Virus record (IMG/VR): IMGVR_UViG_3300003332_000015
Span: 1 to 64,000 of that record
Length of the DNA: 64,000 bases
DNA from: a virus
Direction: 5' to 3' (one strand)
Shown: positions 1 through 7,904 of the stretch, piece by piece
Numbering within the stretch: position 1 is the first letter of the stretch
Layout: every line of letters begins with the position of its first letter
Notes under the pieces: model-generated
The model's input: only the letters and a program-made list of their open reading frames with translations
Told to the model about the DNA's origin: nothing
Database searches by the model: none
Position numbers and translations under genes: made by a program

Positions 1-281
1 TCAAGTTTTACAGGATCCCCAGGTGCGTATCTCCCATCAGCAAAACTAATCCAAGACCATAATATCCATGTACCAGCTTGATCGAAATCATTTACATCTA
101 CTACATCATAATAGATATGACCAAACTGATCATTGTCAGAAGTCGCAGACCACTCACCTAAAGTACCGTCAGGTTTTTTATATTTAATTTTTCTTTCTAA
201 AACACCTGTTATGTCTACATTACAAATAAGTGTAATTCTAAACGATGTTTGCTGTACATATACTTTATCTCTATCACCCAT
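1..281 (-). CDS. BppU/Ig-like baseplate or fibre protein, N-terminal part
   Basis: This gene runs off the low edge of the window; 93 codons are visible from an ATG at 281 (MGDRDKVYVQQTSFRITLI). The visible part reads as a beta-rich domain with phrases such as KYKKPDGTLGEW and AGTWILWSWI, the pattern of BppU-like N-terminal domains in phage baseplate or fibre proteins. It follows the small gene at 291-446 by 9 bases and ends the fibre cluster visible here. A purine-rich stretch (TTAGGAAAG) lies upstream of the start. The fold assignment rests on pattern only. Confidence 0.6.
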   Translation of the reverse strand, partial: MGDRDKVYVQQTSFRITLICNVDITGVLERKIKYKKPDGTLGEWSATSDNDQFGHIYYDVVDVNDFDQAGTWILWSWISFADGRYAPGDPVKL

Positions 282-290
282 AATTCTTTC

Positions 291-446
291 CTAATCTATT
301 ACTGATTGTAATTTTTGTTCTTGTGTAATACTACTTAATAGTTGATCCTCTAAATGAATACTAGATAACAAAAGACCAGTAAGATTAATACTGGAATTTT
401 GTGTAGTTTGTAAATAAATATTACTATCTAATATTAGAGTATCCAT
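291..446 (-). CDS. Small repeat-containing protein, 51 aa
   Basis: A short ORF (MDTLILDSNIYLQTT...) with a GGAG about 10 bases before its ATG. It packs tightly between the 452-979 gene and the BppU-like gene. The C-terminal half contains a ten-residue periodicity: SINLTGLLLS, SIHLEDQLLS, SITQEQKLQS. That resembles, at half the period, the 20-residue repeats of the protein at 1077-2363. The function is unknown; a small fibre accessory protein is a guess from position. Confidence 0.6.
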   Translation of the reverse strand: MDTLILDSNIYLQTTQNSSINLTGLLLSSIHLEDQLLSSITQEQKLQSVID

Positions 447-451
447 TAACT

Positions 452-979
452 TTATACTCCATTAAATGTATGGTTTACAAAAACCTTTAATGTGTCATTA
501 CTTGTCTTAGTAAAAGCAGCAGCAAATATCCAGTGACATAGGGCAGAAGTAGGTGCAGTTAAACTGTCTACTATCGCTCCTTCAACTATGTCTACTATAT
601 TACCTTCTGCTAGTGCATAACTTGATCTCCAAGAAACAATGTCAATACCTGCTCCAGTATTATCTGAGTCAGGGTCATCTGTCTTAGGATAAGTTGCATC
701 TGTTGTATGTCTTCCTGCTCCGTTTTCTGTCGTAACATCGTCATCTGTTTTAGTTGCTGGAGTTGAACTAGTTCCAAGTCTCATACCTACATAGGCTGTT
801 GAGGGTGTTTCACCTGCTCCACTTTGAGCATAGTATTTATCACCGTCATTAGTAACAAGATTTTTTCCATAGACTATTTTATGTGGGAATATACCTCTAT
901 TAAGTATTGCTACTATATTATTTTTCTTGATATTAAATGCCCAAAATTGAATAATTTTTTCAATGATGTTTGTAACCAT
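452..979 (-). CDS. Tail-fibre-cluster structural protein, 175 aa
   Basis: The start ATG at 979 has a strong ribosome binding site (AAAGGAG, 7 bases upstream) and a late-promoter motif at 1001-1013. The N-terminus (MVTNIIEKIIQFWAF) precedes a region resembling phage fibre/appendage proteins: YYAQSGAGETPSTAYVGMRL and later GAGRHTTDATYPKTDDPD, with VDIVEGAIVDSL near the C-terminus. The end (DTLKVFVNHTFNGV) looks like a beta-strand. Location among fibre genes suggests a virion adhesin component. No enzymatic motif is seen. Confidence 0.75.
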   Translation of the reverse strand: MVTNIIEKIIQFWAFNIKKNNIVAILNRGIFPHKIVYGKNLVTNDGDKYYAQSGAGETPSTAYVGMRLGTSSTPATKTDDDVTTENGAGRHTTDATYPKTDDPDSDNTGAGIDIVSWRSSYALAEGNIVDIVEGAIVDSLTAPTSALCHWIFAAAFTKTSNDTLKVFVNHTFNGV

Positions 980-1077
980 TTAGATTCTCCTTTCTCTGTT
1001 ATTATATTAGTAATGCCTTCTTTTTTATTATGAAGAACTGCTGTCACTTTTTCACCTGTTCTTACTTTCTCAACCAT
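913..1077 (-). CDS. Possible small overlapping ORF, 54 aa
   Basis: An ATG at 1077 overlaps the stop of the 20-repeat gene (TAATG) and opens a 54-codon frame (MVEKVRTGEKVTAVL...). It passes through the late-promoter motif at 1001-1013 and runs 67 bases into the 452-979 gene. Translational coupling favours it; the long overlap and the embedded promoter argue against it. Confidence 0.3.
   Translation of the reverse strand: MVEKVRTGEKVTAVLHNKKEGITNIITEKGESKWLQTSLKKLFNFGHLISRKII
1001..1013 (-). promoter_or_regulatory. Late-promoter motif
   Basis: Minus-strand TTACTAATATAAT, 22 bases before the start of the 452-979 gene. It is an exact match to the motif shared by about 25 late genes here. Confidence 0.65.
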
Positions 1078-2363
1078 TATATATCACTCCTGAATATCTT
1101 TGAAATTGTTACATAAGATTTAAGTATTACATTTTCAAAAAACTTAGTTGCATCAAGAACAAACCGAACGCTAAGTCCTGCAACAACTTGTACAGTATCA
1201 CTAACCCATTGAATAATTGTTCTTGTAAAGAAATTATTATCATCTATAAATAGATTATTATTTATCATTCTATTTAGTATTCTGTTTCTTTGAGTGGTCT
1301 CAATGACTTCTACTATATTAGTAACAATACGAGTCATCACACGAGAACGGATTATAAATTCATTTATCCAAATAGAATCAATATGTATACGTATTAAAAC
1401 CCTTTGATAAAAACTAGTTGATATAATATTAATATTACTATTTATATATTTAAGTAAACTCTTTATATAGTAAGGTAGTGTTAAAATTTGAACAACAGAA
1501 TTTTTGATACGTCTCATAAACCTAGGTCGACTTACTACCTCAACAATCTGTACAAATGAATTTTGTAGTCGAGACATAACTCTTGACTTGAGTATACTCT
1601 CACTTATATTAATAGTAGTCGTTACTAATCTTTTTATAGTACGAAATCTTAATATTGTTTTCGAAATTTGAACAGTCATGTTTGCTATTTGTAATATAAA
1701 ACTTTGAAAGAAATTATTACTTGATATTTGTACAGTAGTATCTATAAGACGTGATATTCTTCTTGGTCTAAATATACTTTCATATATTGTTATTACTGAA
1801 TTCTGTATTCTTTTAATAACTCTTGGTCTTAATGTATCAGTTGATAGATAAACATACGCATCTACAATTCTGTTAAGTATTCTAGGACGTAAAACTTGTT
1901 CGTTTATATTCACAGCAGAATTATAAATTTGTAGGATGTAAGAGACAAAGTCACTGTTGGTTATAACAGACACCACATCTGATATTGAATGTGTTAGAAG
2001 ACGTGTATGATATGCTGTAGAAGAGATTTGGACTATGGTACTAGTTATACGAGACATTAAACGGAGTCTTAATATATTACTTGATATTTGAATAACTGTA
2101 TTTGATAGACGAGCAATACCACGAAACATTAGTAGACCACTAGAAATTTGTAACATCGATGTTACAAGACGAATAATTAATTTATTATAGTTATTTTCTT
2201 CTAAAATTTGTGCAGTATTTGAGATAGTTCTTTTGATCTCTAAAAGACGATTTGATATATCGTCTATCTCAAGAGTACTATTTATAATTTTTATATATGC
2301 TTCTAAAACTATTTTAGTTTTTAAAAATAATATTCCAGCATTATCATCAACAAACAGAAGCAT
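1077..2363 (-). CDS. Solenoid protein of twenty 20-residue repeats, 428 aa
   Basis: The start chosen is the ATG at 2363 (MLLFVDDNAG), 3 bases after the previous stop and preceded by AGAGGTG; a longer frame opens at 2411 but overlaps the upstream gene. From residue 24 the protein divides into exactly twenty consecutive 20-residue units, leaving only 23 leading and 5 trailing residues. Examples are ARLSNTVIQISSNILRLRLM and SRITSTIVQISSTAYHTRLL. Typical unit: [S/K/N]-R-[I/L] at 1-3, V-Q-I-S around 8-11, R-x-R at 16-18, and I/L/M at 20. This period suits a beta-solenoid with one coil per unit. It is rich in Arg, Ile and Ser. No known family is recognised; position suggests a fibre or adhesin. Confidence 0.8.
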   Translation of the reverse strand: MLLFVDDNAGILFLKTKIVLEAYIKIINSTLEIDDISNRLLEIKRTISNTAQILEENNYNKLIIRLVTSMLQISSGLLMFRGIARLSNTVIQISSNILRLRLMSRITSTIVQISSTAYHTRLLTHSISDVVSVITNSDFVSYILQIYNSAVNINEQVLRPRILNRIVDAYVYLSTDTLRPRVIKRIQNSVITIYESIFRPRRISRLIDTTVQISSNNFFQSFILQIANMTVQISKTILRFRTIKRLVTTTINISESILKSRVMSRLQNSFVQIVEVVSRPRFMRRIKNSVVQILTLPYYIKSLLKYINSNINIISTSFYQRVLIRIHIDSIWINEFIIRSRVMTRIVTNIVEVIETTQRNRILNRMINNNLFIDDNNFFTRTIIQWVSDTVQVVAGLSVRFVLDATKFFENVILKSYVTISKIFRSDI

Positions 2364-2365
2364 TA

Positions 2366-4366
2366 TTACACCTCTACTCTTCCACCACCAGTAAGGTCGA
2401 ATTGTTTCCATACAGTAGTTTCATCATCTTCATAGATAGTAATTATCTCACCAGACTTGGTAACTCTGTTTCCTAATAATGTTAGTATTTCAACTGCTTC
2501 ATTAGATGTCCATACTGTATTAGAAATAGTTTGAGCTCCAGGGAATACTCCTGATGTTAATACTGTACATCCTACTCCTGAATTATCTATTATAGCATTA
2601 TCAGGTATTCCTGCAATTCCAATTTCACCTGCTGTATTTGTAGAGTCTAATTCTATGTGACCACTACTAAAAGCAATAGTAGCTAATTTATCTGCATGAT
2701 TACAATTTTGTATTTTAATTGCTCCTGATAATTTTCTAATATTTAATTTAACATTGTTGTTAGAAGCACCCATGTCTATAGCATAATGAACATGAGAAGT
2801 TATAAATAAAGTAGACATAGATGCCATTGATACAATTGAATCCTCTGCACATACAACATCACCACCTATTCCACTTTCTTTGTATACTCCATTCAGTCCA
2901 GTTAGACCAGGAAGTAACATTACTTCTCTTGCTGTAATACTTCCAACTTGTAATCCTGTTAAACCAACTTTTATAAACTCAGATTTGTTAACATTCTGAC
3001 CATTAAAATCAATAGTTGGTAAACCAATACCTTCTATTGTAAAATTCTTTAGTGTTCTTTCTAGTTTTACATCAGATAAAAACATTAGTTTATACCAACC
3101 GACTCTCTCAGCAAAGTCAACCGCATCTGATATACTATTAAAAGGAGTACTACTCTTTCCATTACCATTTTCTAGTGATTCTGTATCTATATAAATCCAT
3201 TTTTCAGTATAGGAAATATCATTATAATATACTACAGAAGTTTCATTAACTAAAGTTACTCCTGTATTCCATGTAGTTGTTCCAGCAGGTAATAGATAAC
3301 CAGTAACACTGTCAATAACTTTTCCAACACCTCTACAAACTATAGTTCCATTTATTACTGTAGCAGCTTCTAATTTTACTTGACCACTGTTTAAATCAAC
3401 AGAAACTGAATCTGTTCCGGTTTTATTTGTTAATAGAACTCCACCATCATAAGCTCTTAAAGCAAGACTATTTCCACTTCCACCCATATTAATTTCAGGA
3501 GTTGATTGACCAGGTATTCCTGAGTAACAACCATGAATATGAGCTACTGCATTCCCACCTAAAGTGATAGGCCCATTAATCATACTGTGATTTATTTGTC
3601 CATTAAAATAAGCTAATTCATTTATAATACAATTATGAATTTCTGATCCACCATCTAAAACACCTGAAATTGTTAAAGTTTTAAATATTGCTTTTTGAGT
3701 AAGTGCTGAAGTAAGTATATGTAAAGAGGTACTAGTAGCTGAAGCACCGAATACTGTCATTCCTTCTATATTATTTGTACTGTCTAAAGTTGTATTTGAT
3801 AATAAGCCTACTTGAGCAAAACCTTTTTCAGTACAAATAGTAATAGCATCTTCCCAATTGTTAACAGGATATTCTCTTGTACCAGCTGGGTATTCTACTC
3901 CTGAGTTCCCAGAATCAATATCTAACCAAACAGCATCCTGATAAGCTGTATATTGTAATTCCTGTAACTGTTGAACAGTTGAATCTACTAGAGAACTTAC
4001 TGTATTAATAATCATTACACTATAAGTTCCAATCGTAGAAGTAAAAGGTGAAGTACCATCTTCTGAATAAACATTTCCATTTAATCTAAAAACATGATCA
4101 GCTTCATAAGGACGAATTTTCCAATCAGAGGCTAAGAAGAAAGTTGAACCAAGAGCTTTAGAACCAGGTAGAGCATCCCCACCTACAGGACGTACAGGAA
4201 ATACTCTACGTCTGAAGTTTTGATTAGCTAACCAATCTACTTTACCATCACTATATATATGTTCTTTAAAGTCAATATCAATAACCCAGTCCCCATCAAT
4301 TAAGACAGGAGCTGAAGTTATATTAATTATTTTATTAACTTCATCAAAGGTTACTTTCTCACCCAT
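2366..4366 (-). CDS. Tail fibre/spike protein with beta-helix regions, 666 aa
   Basis: The N-terminal ~100 residues (DGDWVIDIDFKEHIYSDGKV, then FPVRPVGGDAL) look like a virion-attachment domain. Two stretches then begin in parallel fashion: WLDIDSGN...YPVNNWEDAITIC near residue 160 and WIYIDTES...PFNSISDAVDF near residue 405. Each is followed by beta-helix-like sequence, suggesting an internal duplication of a pectate-lyase-like fold. The C-terminus (NRVTKSGEIITIYEDDET then WKQFDLTGGGRVEV) resembles ends of phage tail proteins. The start follows AAGGAAAATAATCA closely and lies 3 bases after the 4370-4837 gene. Confidence 0.75.
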   Translation of the reverse strand: MGEKVTFDEVNKIINITSAPVLIDGDWVIDIDFKEHIYSDGKVDWLANQNFRRRVFPVRPVGGDALPGSKALGSTFFLASDWKIRPYEADHVFRLNGNVYSEDGTSPFTSTIGTYSVMIINTVSSLVDSTVQQLQELQYTAYQDAVWLDIDSGNSGVEYPAGTREYPVNNWEDAITICTEKGFAQVGLLSNTTLDSTNNIEGMTVFGASATSTSLHILTSALTQKAIFKTLTISGVLDGGSEIHNCIINELAYFNGQINHSMINGPITLGGNAVAHIHGCYSGIPGQSTPEINMGGSGNSLALRAYDGGVLLTNKTGTDSVSVDLNSGQVKLEAATVINGTIVCRGVGKVIDSVTGYLLPAGTTTWNTGVTLVNETSVVYYNDISYTEKWIYIDTESLENGNGKSSTPFNSISDAVDFAERVGWYKLMFLSDVKLERTLKNFTIEGIGLPTIDFNGQNVNKSEFIKVGLTGLQVGSITAREVMLLPGLTGLNGVYKESGIGGDVVCAEDSIVSMASMSTLFITSHVHYAIDMGASNNNVKLNIRKLSGAIKIQNCNHADKLATIAFSSGHIELDSTNTAGEIGIAGIPDNAIIDNSGVGCTVLTSGVFPGAQTISNTVWTSNEAVEILTLLGNRVTKSGEIITIYEDDETTVWKQFDLTGGGRVEV

Positions 4367-4369
4367 TGA

Positions 4370-4837
4370 TTATTTTCCTTTCTTACTCTTCTGTTTTGCT
4401 TGTAATTTTATTTCTTTATCAACTGCTTTTTTAACTCTCATGTCAGGATATTTTATTTTTCCATCAGGTTGTATTTGAGGAAATTTTGCTTGAATAATAC
4501 GTTGCCATTCTTCCTCTTCACTAAACATTCTATTGATAATTAATTCAGGGTCATGTAAAGCAACATCCCATGTAATTGAAAAGTTTTTCCAACCATCAAA
4601 TCCATCTTGATCTTCATATTTCTTTTTAAAACCTTTTGGAATGTTATCTGGTAATTGAGTAAATGAACCATCACTTCTTTCGATAACACTACCTCTAAAT
4701 TTATATAATAGATATCTTACATCTCTTCTTTTTACTCTTGCTCGTAAACTATTTGGATTGATTTGTTTTAATGCTTCCTCTCCAGTCATCTCATGCATTG
4801 CAATATCATCTATCTGTTTATCTATTTCACTTTCCAT
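4370..4837 (-). CDS. Hypothetical late protein, 155 aa
   Basis: A soluble, charged protein (MESEIDKQIDDIAMHEMTGE) with a Lys-rich tail (KQKSKKGK). Its own late-promoter motif lies at 4851-4863 and it is followed directly by the beta-helix fibre gene. Small charged proteins next to fibre genes can be fibre assembly factors, but no family motif is visible, so that role is only a positional guess. Confidence 0.65.
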   Translation of the reverse strand: MESEIDKQIDDIAMHEMTGEEALKQINPNSLRARVKRRDVRYLLYKFRGSVIERSDGSFTQLPDNIPKGFKKKYEDQDGFDGWKNFSITWDVALHDPELIINRMFSEEEEWQRIIQAKFPQIQPDGKIKYPDMRVKKAVDKEIKLQAKQKSKKGK

Positions 4838-4850
4838 TAAGTACTCCTAT

Positions 4851-4863
4851 AATATATTAGTAA
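4851..4863 (-). promoter_or_regulatory. Late-promoter motif (one mismatch)
   Basis: Minus-strand TTACTAATATATT, about 14 bases before the ATG of the 4370-4837 gene, with AGGAG between them. Confidence 0.55.
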
Positions 4864-4891
4864 TAAAAAAACCCTACTATAAAATTATGAT

Positions 4892-5854
4892 TTATATTGG
4901 TTCAAATCTGTAACCTAAAGATATAAATGTTTTCCCTATATCTTCTTGTTTAAATAGATAAGGGTATTTACTGGTATGAATAAGTTTAATACAATAGTTT
5001 TCTTTAAACCAATTACTCATACAATAACCTGTTTTTTGTTTTGCTCCATGTAATGAAGGGAACTTACCAAAAGGAGTTATATAATACCCTTTGAACCAAG
5101 GATTGTTTTCTCCTGTTGAAGCTTCTTTTAATTTCTGTTTAGTTTTCTCTGATCTTACTCTTTTATAATTCCAGTGATCTTTTCCTTTAGGGCTAATATA
5201 ATCTTTAGTAACTCTTTTAGGTATTATTCTTTCTGCTTTTTCAAATGAAAAACCTAATTGACTCATAGTCTTGCCTATATCTTTTTCATTAAAAAGATTT
5301 TTATTTTGTTGATATCTTCTCTTTGATAATATAAGTGTATTACAGTCTTTACACCATTTAGTTAATATAGACCCCGATACTTTTGATTGTTGATTAGACG
5401 AATTAAATTTACCCCAAGGAGTTATAAAATAACCTTTAAATCTATAATTGTGAACTCCTGTTGCTTGTTTAGACATTAGATCTTTTGTTTCTTGTGTATT
5501 TTTAAATCCTAAATGATATTTATTACCTTTAAGTATATGTGATATTTTTTGTTTACTTTCTGCATAGAATCTTGAGTTAATTTTATAATCTCTATTATTA
5601 TTTAAATTATTTAATTGATTGTTCATTGCCCAAAAAGCATGTGCTAATTCTTTATTACCTTTATAAATTTTTGATAACATATGATGTGCTATGTAGTGTT
5701 CTCTAAAAGTTAAAAATATTCTATTTTCTTTTTCATGTCCTCCATCTAATGATAATGGAAATATATGATGTTCCTCATATCTAGATGTATCTTTATGTCG
5801 ATTCTGTAATTGTACTTTATTTATTAAATGTTTATATCTTCTTTTAAAATTCAT
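4892..5854 (-). CDS. HNH homing endonuclease with duplicated C-terminal module
   Basis: A free-standing homing endonuclease. The HNH core is at the N-terminus: EEHHIFPLSLDGG, then ENRIFLTFREHYIAHHML. Two copies of a target-recognition-like module follow, one opening with YFITPWGKF and ending IGKTMSQLGFSFE, the other opening with YYITPFGKF and ending IGKTFISLGYRFE. Enzymes of this class nick or cut DNA at unoccupied allelic sites and spread by repair. The start codon follows a hairpin with a promoter motif in its loop and the ribosome binding site in its 3' arm (5859-5891), an arrangement that would block translation of read-through RNA. Confidence 0.9.
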   Translation of the reverse strand: MNFKRRYKHLINKVQLQNRHKDTSRYEEHHIFPLSLDGGHEKENRIFLTFREHYIAHHMLSKIYKGNKELAHAFWAMNNQLNNLNNNRDYKINSRFYAESKQKISHILKGNKYHLGFKNTQETKDLMSKQATGVHNYRFKGYFITPWGKFNSSNQQSKVSGSILTKWCKDCNTLILSKRRYQQNKNLFNEKDIGKTMSQLGFSFEKAERIIPKRVTKDYISPKGKDHWNYKRVRSEKTKQKLKEASTGENNPWFKGYYITPFGKFPSLHGAKQKTGYCMSNWFKENYCIKLIHTSKYPYLFKQEDIGKTFISLGYRFEPI

Positions 5855-5858
5855 AAAA

Positions 5859-5891
5859 AACCCTCACTATATTATATTAGTAGTGAGGGTT
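5859..5891 (-). terminator. Terminator-like hairpin enclosing a late promoter
   Basis: An 11-bp perfect stem (5859-5869 with 5881-5891) is followed on the minus strand by TTTTTT, so it can terminate transcripts of the 5916-7838 gene. Its 11-base loop holds the core of the late-promoter motif. The descending arm contains GAGGG, the likely ribosome binding site of the endonuclease that starts at 5854. Confidence 0.75.
5871..5882 (-). promoter_or_regulatory. Late-promoter motif in hairpin loop
   Basis: Minus-strand TACTAATATAAT. RNA starting just after it would lack the 5' arm of the hairpin, leaving the ribosome binding site of the 4892-5854 gene free. Confidence 0.6.
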
Positions 5892-5915
5892 GAAATAATT
5901 ACTTAATCGTTACTG

Positions 5916-7838
5916 TTAGGCGGGATTTGAAAAATTCCTCTCATCATTCCCATTAATACTTATGTTCTGCCCAGTAGCTGCAGTTACAGTATGAGTTGAT
6001 TCTGCCCACTCACTTGTATCTAATGCTAATGCAATAACGTGAATAGCTGCATCACTACCTGCTGATCGTCCACCCTGATTATTGTTTGTATAATCAAAGT
6101 CCCATGCAACTGTAATACTACCGTCACCTTGTACTACACCAGGAAAAGTTGGAGCTGCTGTACCAATAATATCTGTCATTGGATTTCCATCATTGTCATT
6201 AACAATAATTGCACCTAAACTTCCAAAAGGATTTTCATCTACTTGAACTGTTGCTGTTTCATCTGTAAGAGTAACATTAACATCTTGTATAGTAACATTC
6301 ATTGTGTTAGCACCAACAGTATTAACTAAGTATTCACCATCATTTGCTGGAGTTGTCCAACCTGATAATACTAAATAGTCACCTGCTTCAATATGGTCTA
6401 AGTCTGTAGATGCCCAAGTTAAATCAGCTGTTTGACCTGCCGAACTTGCAAAAGTATAAGACCCTGATGTTCTTGTTATGTACTCAAAATATACATCAAA
6501 TACTGTTTCGGAATCAGGATTTTCATCTGCTAAACTTTTTGAAAAATTAAAGTTACCAGCTGCTACAAAAGGAAACGGTACTTCTACTGAAGTTACAGGA
6601 ACAAATACCGAGTCCAATCCACCACCGTCTACTGATATAGGATAATGCTGAATATTGTTTGTTGAGTTAGTATCAAACCCTCTAAGTAATACACCTGGTT
6701 TTGGTTTTAAGTTATCACCTACAAACTCTCCAAGAAGTTCTGCAACTTCTCCATTAACTGTTCCAAATCCTTGTTGATTGACTGAAGGAGTATCATCAGC
6801 ATTTATGTCACCAACTTGTCTTAGTTGATATTGCATGTATGCGTATGACTCAACATTAGTTCCTGTATTACAAGTTACTACTCTATTAAAAGCATACCAT
6901 TCAGTACCAATTTGTTCTTCACCATCATAAGATTCCCAAGTATTTCCAGTATCGTCTGCTGTTCCAGTTCCTGCTGAATCACCTGTTGTTGCTGAACAAA
7001 ACCACCAAGTACCATTAGAAGATCCATTAGATTGTCTAATAGAATCTAGTACTACATCACCAACAATATAAGTTTGTCCTGATGCCCAAGTTGTAAACTT
7101 AGTACCTAAAAGATAATTGACTTTCATACTATCATAAATAGTACCACCACCACCTATGATTGCATCTGATACACCAACGGAACCAGAATAATTTGTTAAC
7201 TGTAAATCATCTCCATTTGCTAATGGGAATGAGTAAGCCTGAAAGTTAAGTGATGAAAGACCCTGTTCAATTAACAGAGCATATTCAGCTGATAATTTTC
7301 CTTCTACTCTTAAGAATGATTTTTGATATGTGTTATTAGTTGTAATATCAATATTTTCGTTTACTTCACCTGCTTTATCGTATGAAGTTGTTGCTGCTAC
7401 AAAACCTGTTACTTGAGTATAGTAAGCATAATCGGGTGTAGCTTGAGCATCAAACATTTCTCCAAGTGAAACCATACAAGACCAGTTATCAGAAGTTAAT
7501 GCTTCTTGAAAACCTGCATCTCTCATTACATCTCTTGTTTGCTGATCTAAAAAAGCCCATCCATTAGTCACAATAAATGATCCCTCAAAAATCATCTTAA
7601 TAGGGAACTTATATTTTCTTAATGTTGTACTTGCTAACCAAGCTATTTTTAATGCTGAGTATAAAGCTCTACCTGTTGCCCCAGATGTTTTACCTGGTGC
7701 TAAGTCATCTAAATCAGATGTTGATACATTAGCAGCTATTGTTTTAGCTCCTGTCTCAATATAAAATTCAGCAGTAGTAGCTCCCTCTGTTCCATTAACA
7801 TAAAATGCTATGTTATCGGGATCTATTATTTTAGCCAT
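5916..7838 (-). CDS. Large virion/tail structural protein, 640 aa
   Basis: The start ATG at 7838 has AAGGAGA upstream and a late-promoter motif at 7873. The N-terminal ~130 residues (MAKIIDPDNIAFYVNGTEG) are followed by long beta-rich, Thr/Gly/Asp-rich segments and an Ig-like stretch near residues 470-540 (DHIEAGDYLVLSGW, DGEYLVNTVGANTMNV). The C-terminus returns to beta-strand character (SITVAWDFDY, HVIALALDTSEW). The composition and location fit a fibre, whisker or other appendage protein. No catalytic motif is seen. Confidence 0.75.
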   Translation of the reverse strand: MAKIIDPDNIAFYVNGTEGATTAEFYIETGAKTIAANVSTSDLDDLAPGKTSGATGRALYSALKIAWLASTTLRKYKFPIKMIFEGSFIVTNGWAFLDQQTRDVMRDAGFQEALTSDNWSCMVSLGEMFDAQATPDYAYYTQVTGFVAATTSYDKAGEVNENIDITTNNTYQKSFLRVEGKLSAEYALLIEQGLSSLNFQAYSFPLANGDDLQLTNYSGSVGVSDAIIGGGGTIYDSMKVNYLLGTKFTTWASGQTYIVGDVVLDSIRQSNGSSNGTWWFCSATTGDSAGTGTADDTGNTWESYDGEEQIGTEWYAFNRVVTCNTGTNVESYAYMQYQLRQVGDINADDTPSVNQQGFGTVNGEVAELLGEFVGDNLKPKPGVLLRGFDTNSTNNIQHYPISVDGGGLDSVFVPVTSVEVPFPFVAAGNFNFSKSLADENPDSETVFDVYFEYITRTSGSYTFASSAGQTADLTWASTDLDHIEAGDYLVLSGWTTPANDGEYLVNTVGANTMNVTIQDVNVTLTDETATVQVDENPFGSLGAIIVNDNDGNPMTDIIGTAAPTFPGVVQGDGSITVAWDFDYTNNNQGGRSAGSDAAIHVIALALDTSEWAESTHTVTAATGQNISINGNDERNFSNPA

Positions 7839-7872
7839 CTATTTCTATCTCCTTAATTTAATTCTACTTTAT

Positions 7873-7885
7873 GTTATATTAGTAA
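7873..7885 (-). promoter_or_regulatory. Late-promoter motif
   Basis: Minus-strand TTACTAATATAAC, about 35 bases before the 5916-7838 start; one mismatch at the last position. Confidence 0.6.
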
Positions 7886-7904
7886 TCAAATAAACATATT
7901 TTAA

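Noticed and set aside
4866-4892. Terminator after the 4892-5854 endonuclease
   Set aside because: A T run follows on the minus strand but only a four-base stem could be drawn; too weak to list.
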